Shown here: positions 37,479-37,970 of the stretch, one piece after another
How positions within the stretch are numbered: the stretch's first letter is position 1
Layout of the letters: each line of letters begins with the position of its first letter
Virus record (IMG/VR): IMGVR_UViG_3300033144_002778
Span: 1-37,970 of that record
DNA from: a virus
DNA length: 37,970 nt
Strand: one strand, 5' to 3'
Translations under genes and position numbers: made by a program
The notes under the pieces: generated by a model
Told to the model about the DNA's origin: nothing
The model's input: only the letters and a program-made list of their open reading frames with translations
The model's database searches: none

Positions 37479-37630
37479 GTGGTGGCGGAATAGGTATACG
37501 CAGTAAATAGGAGATACGGATAAACGACTATCATAGAAACTGTTTATCATGCGGGGTGACTATACGAGTTACCACCCCTCCTGAAAAGGGGAACGGCAAT
37601 AGTTCTCGTCAAATCCCCGCCCACCTTTTT
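37477..37630 (+). ncRNA. Structured RNA of 150 nt with tRNA-Leu-like D-arm and T-run end
   Basis: AGGTGG (37477-37482) pairs with CCACCT (37621-37626), followed by TTTTT. TGGCGGAATAGGTATACGC (37483-37501) is close to a tRNA-Leu D-arm. GATAAAC (37519-37525) pairs with GTTTATC (37542-37548). CGGGG (37552-37556) pairs with CCCCG (37615-37619), next to TCAAAT, which would make a normal T-arm if about 51 nt between them were absent. The insert holds GTGACT-ATACG-AGTTAC and GGGAAC-GGCAATA-GTTCTC hairpins. It is too long for a tRNA. It could be a tRNA-like element with an insert or a novel RNA, ended by the T run. Confidence 0.5.
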
Positions 37631-37640
37631 AAATTTCCAT

Positions 37641-37669
37641 TTGGAATAAACAACTTTTAAACATAGACT
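37641..37669 (+). promoter_or_regulatory. Promoter of the terminase genes; possible leaderless start
   Basis: TTGGAA (37641-37646) and TAGACT (37664-37669) are 17 nt apart. CTATATAG (37668-37675) overlaps and follows the -10 box. The expected start point is the A of the ATG at 37677 or the base before it. No ribosome binding site lies upstream of this ATG, so the transcript may be leaderless, with the CTATATAG box at the start point as an operator. Confidence 0.5.
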
Positions 37670-37676
37670 ATATAGA

Positions 37677-37970
37677 ATGGCAGTAAAAAAGAAAACGATT
37701 AAAAAGAAACCCAAAAAACCCAAAACTCCAGGTAGACCTGAAGCGGTTATAGATTGGGATAGGGTGATAGCCTATTTACACGCTGGTTGCAATGGTACAC
37801 AGATTGCAGACCTTATAGGCATACACCCAGATACTTTATACCTGGCTTGTCAAAGAGTTCATAATATGGGTTTTTCGGAGTTTTCACGCCAAAAGAAGGA
37901 ATCAGGGGTCGCACTCATAAAAGAAAGTCATTATAAGCTCGCAATAGAGGGCAACGTTTCAGCACAAATA
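37677..37970 (+). CDS. Terminase small subunit (partial, 5' end)
   Basis: The frame is open from ATG 37677 to the window end (98 codons). After a very basic Lys-rich start, 'TPGRPEAVIDWDRVIAYLHA' near residues 17-36 and 'GCNGTQIADLIGIHPDTLYL' near 37-56 form a helix-turn-helix typical of small terminases, which bind the packaging site on phage DNA. 'ESHYKLAIEGNVSAQI' at the visible end is also typical (a following Thr-Ala-x-Ile-Trp-x-x-Lys segment would be expected outside the window). The first gene of the window looks like the end of the large subunit, so the map probably closes here. Confidence 0.8.
   Translation, partial: MAVKKKTIKKKPKKPKTPGRPEAVIDWDRVIAYLHAGCNGTQIADLIGIHPDTLYLACQRVHNMGFSEFSRQKKESGVALIKESHYKLAIEGNVSAQI

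Noticed and set aside
37477-37630. Calling a tmRNA
   Set aside because: It is far too short, has no tag-peptide reading frame and lacks the usual 5' end sequence.
1-37970. Prophage with integrase, repressor or attachment sites; CRISPR array; insertion sequence
   Set aside because: I found no integrase or excisionase motif, no repressor-type gene with a divergent promoter, no regular spacer-repeat array and no transposase.

Overview
The window reads as a nearly complete genome of a tailed phage with a contractile tail (myovirus type). All genes lie on the + strand, base composition is AT-rich, and genes are packed with 1-14 nt overlaps of the ATGA/TAATG kind. No host gene, integrase, lysogeny repressor or CRISPR array is visible. 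The first bases are the 3' end of what is probably the large terminase gene and the last 294 bases are the 5' end of a probable small terminase gene. The sequence is therefore probably a circular or circularly permuted map cut inside the terminase genes, with roughly 1.5 kb missing (inference). Sigma70-like promoters, clear purine-rich ribosome binding sites and a lipobox protein suggest a Gram-negative, AT-rich host. I cannot name it.

Layout. 1-2.75 kb: terminase end, DUF1073 portal, Mu gpF-like head protein, then a strong terminator. 2.75-3.17 kb: a 424-nt non-coding control region with direct repeats, a 39-bp palindrome and RNA hairpins. 3.2-9.4 kb: large modular fibre-like proteins sitting inside the head module. 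9.4-14.3 kb: DUF2213 prohead protease with an in-frame internal start for a scaffold, cement protein, DUF2184 major capsid protein and connector/neck proteins. 14.3-26.7 kb: sheath (DUF3383), tube (DUF3277), tail chaperones joined by a -1 frameshift at T TTT TTG, tape measure, baseplate (Dit-like, plug, hub, gp138-like spike, gp25/W, J, DUF2612) and a beta-helix tail spike.

26.7-37.6 kb is the early/accessory region: a Rad52-like annealing protein and NinB-like partner, small membrane and lipoproteins, an HNH-like protein, a replication initiator with iterons inside its gene, a C5-cytosine and an N6-adenine methyltransferase, two PD-(D/E)XK-type nuclease-like proteins, three tiny zinc-finger proteins, a very acidic protein and many unknown small ORFs. 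No endolysin is recognisable.

The most unusual content is regulatory and RNA-level. A repeated promoter/operator built around CTATATAG heads several accessory operons. Three genes without a Shine-Dalgarno sequence have their ATG 5-7 nt after a predicted -10 box (possible leaderless mRNAs). A 130-nt leader with a potential pseudoknot precedes the replication gene. A cluster of tRNA-like or otherwise structured RNAs lies at 36.67-36.9 kb and 37.48-37.63 kb, just upstream of the terminase genes. All family assignments come from reading motifs by eye; no search was run.
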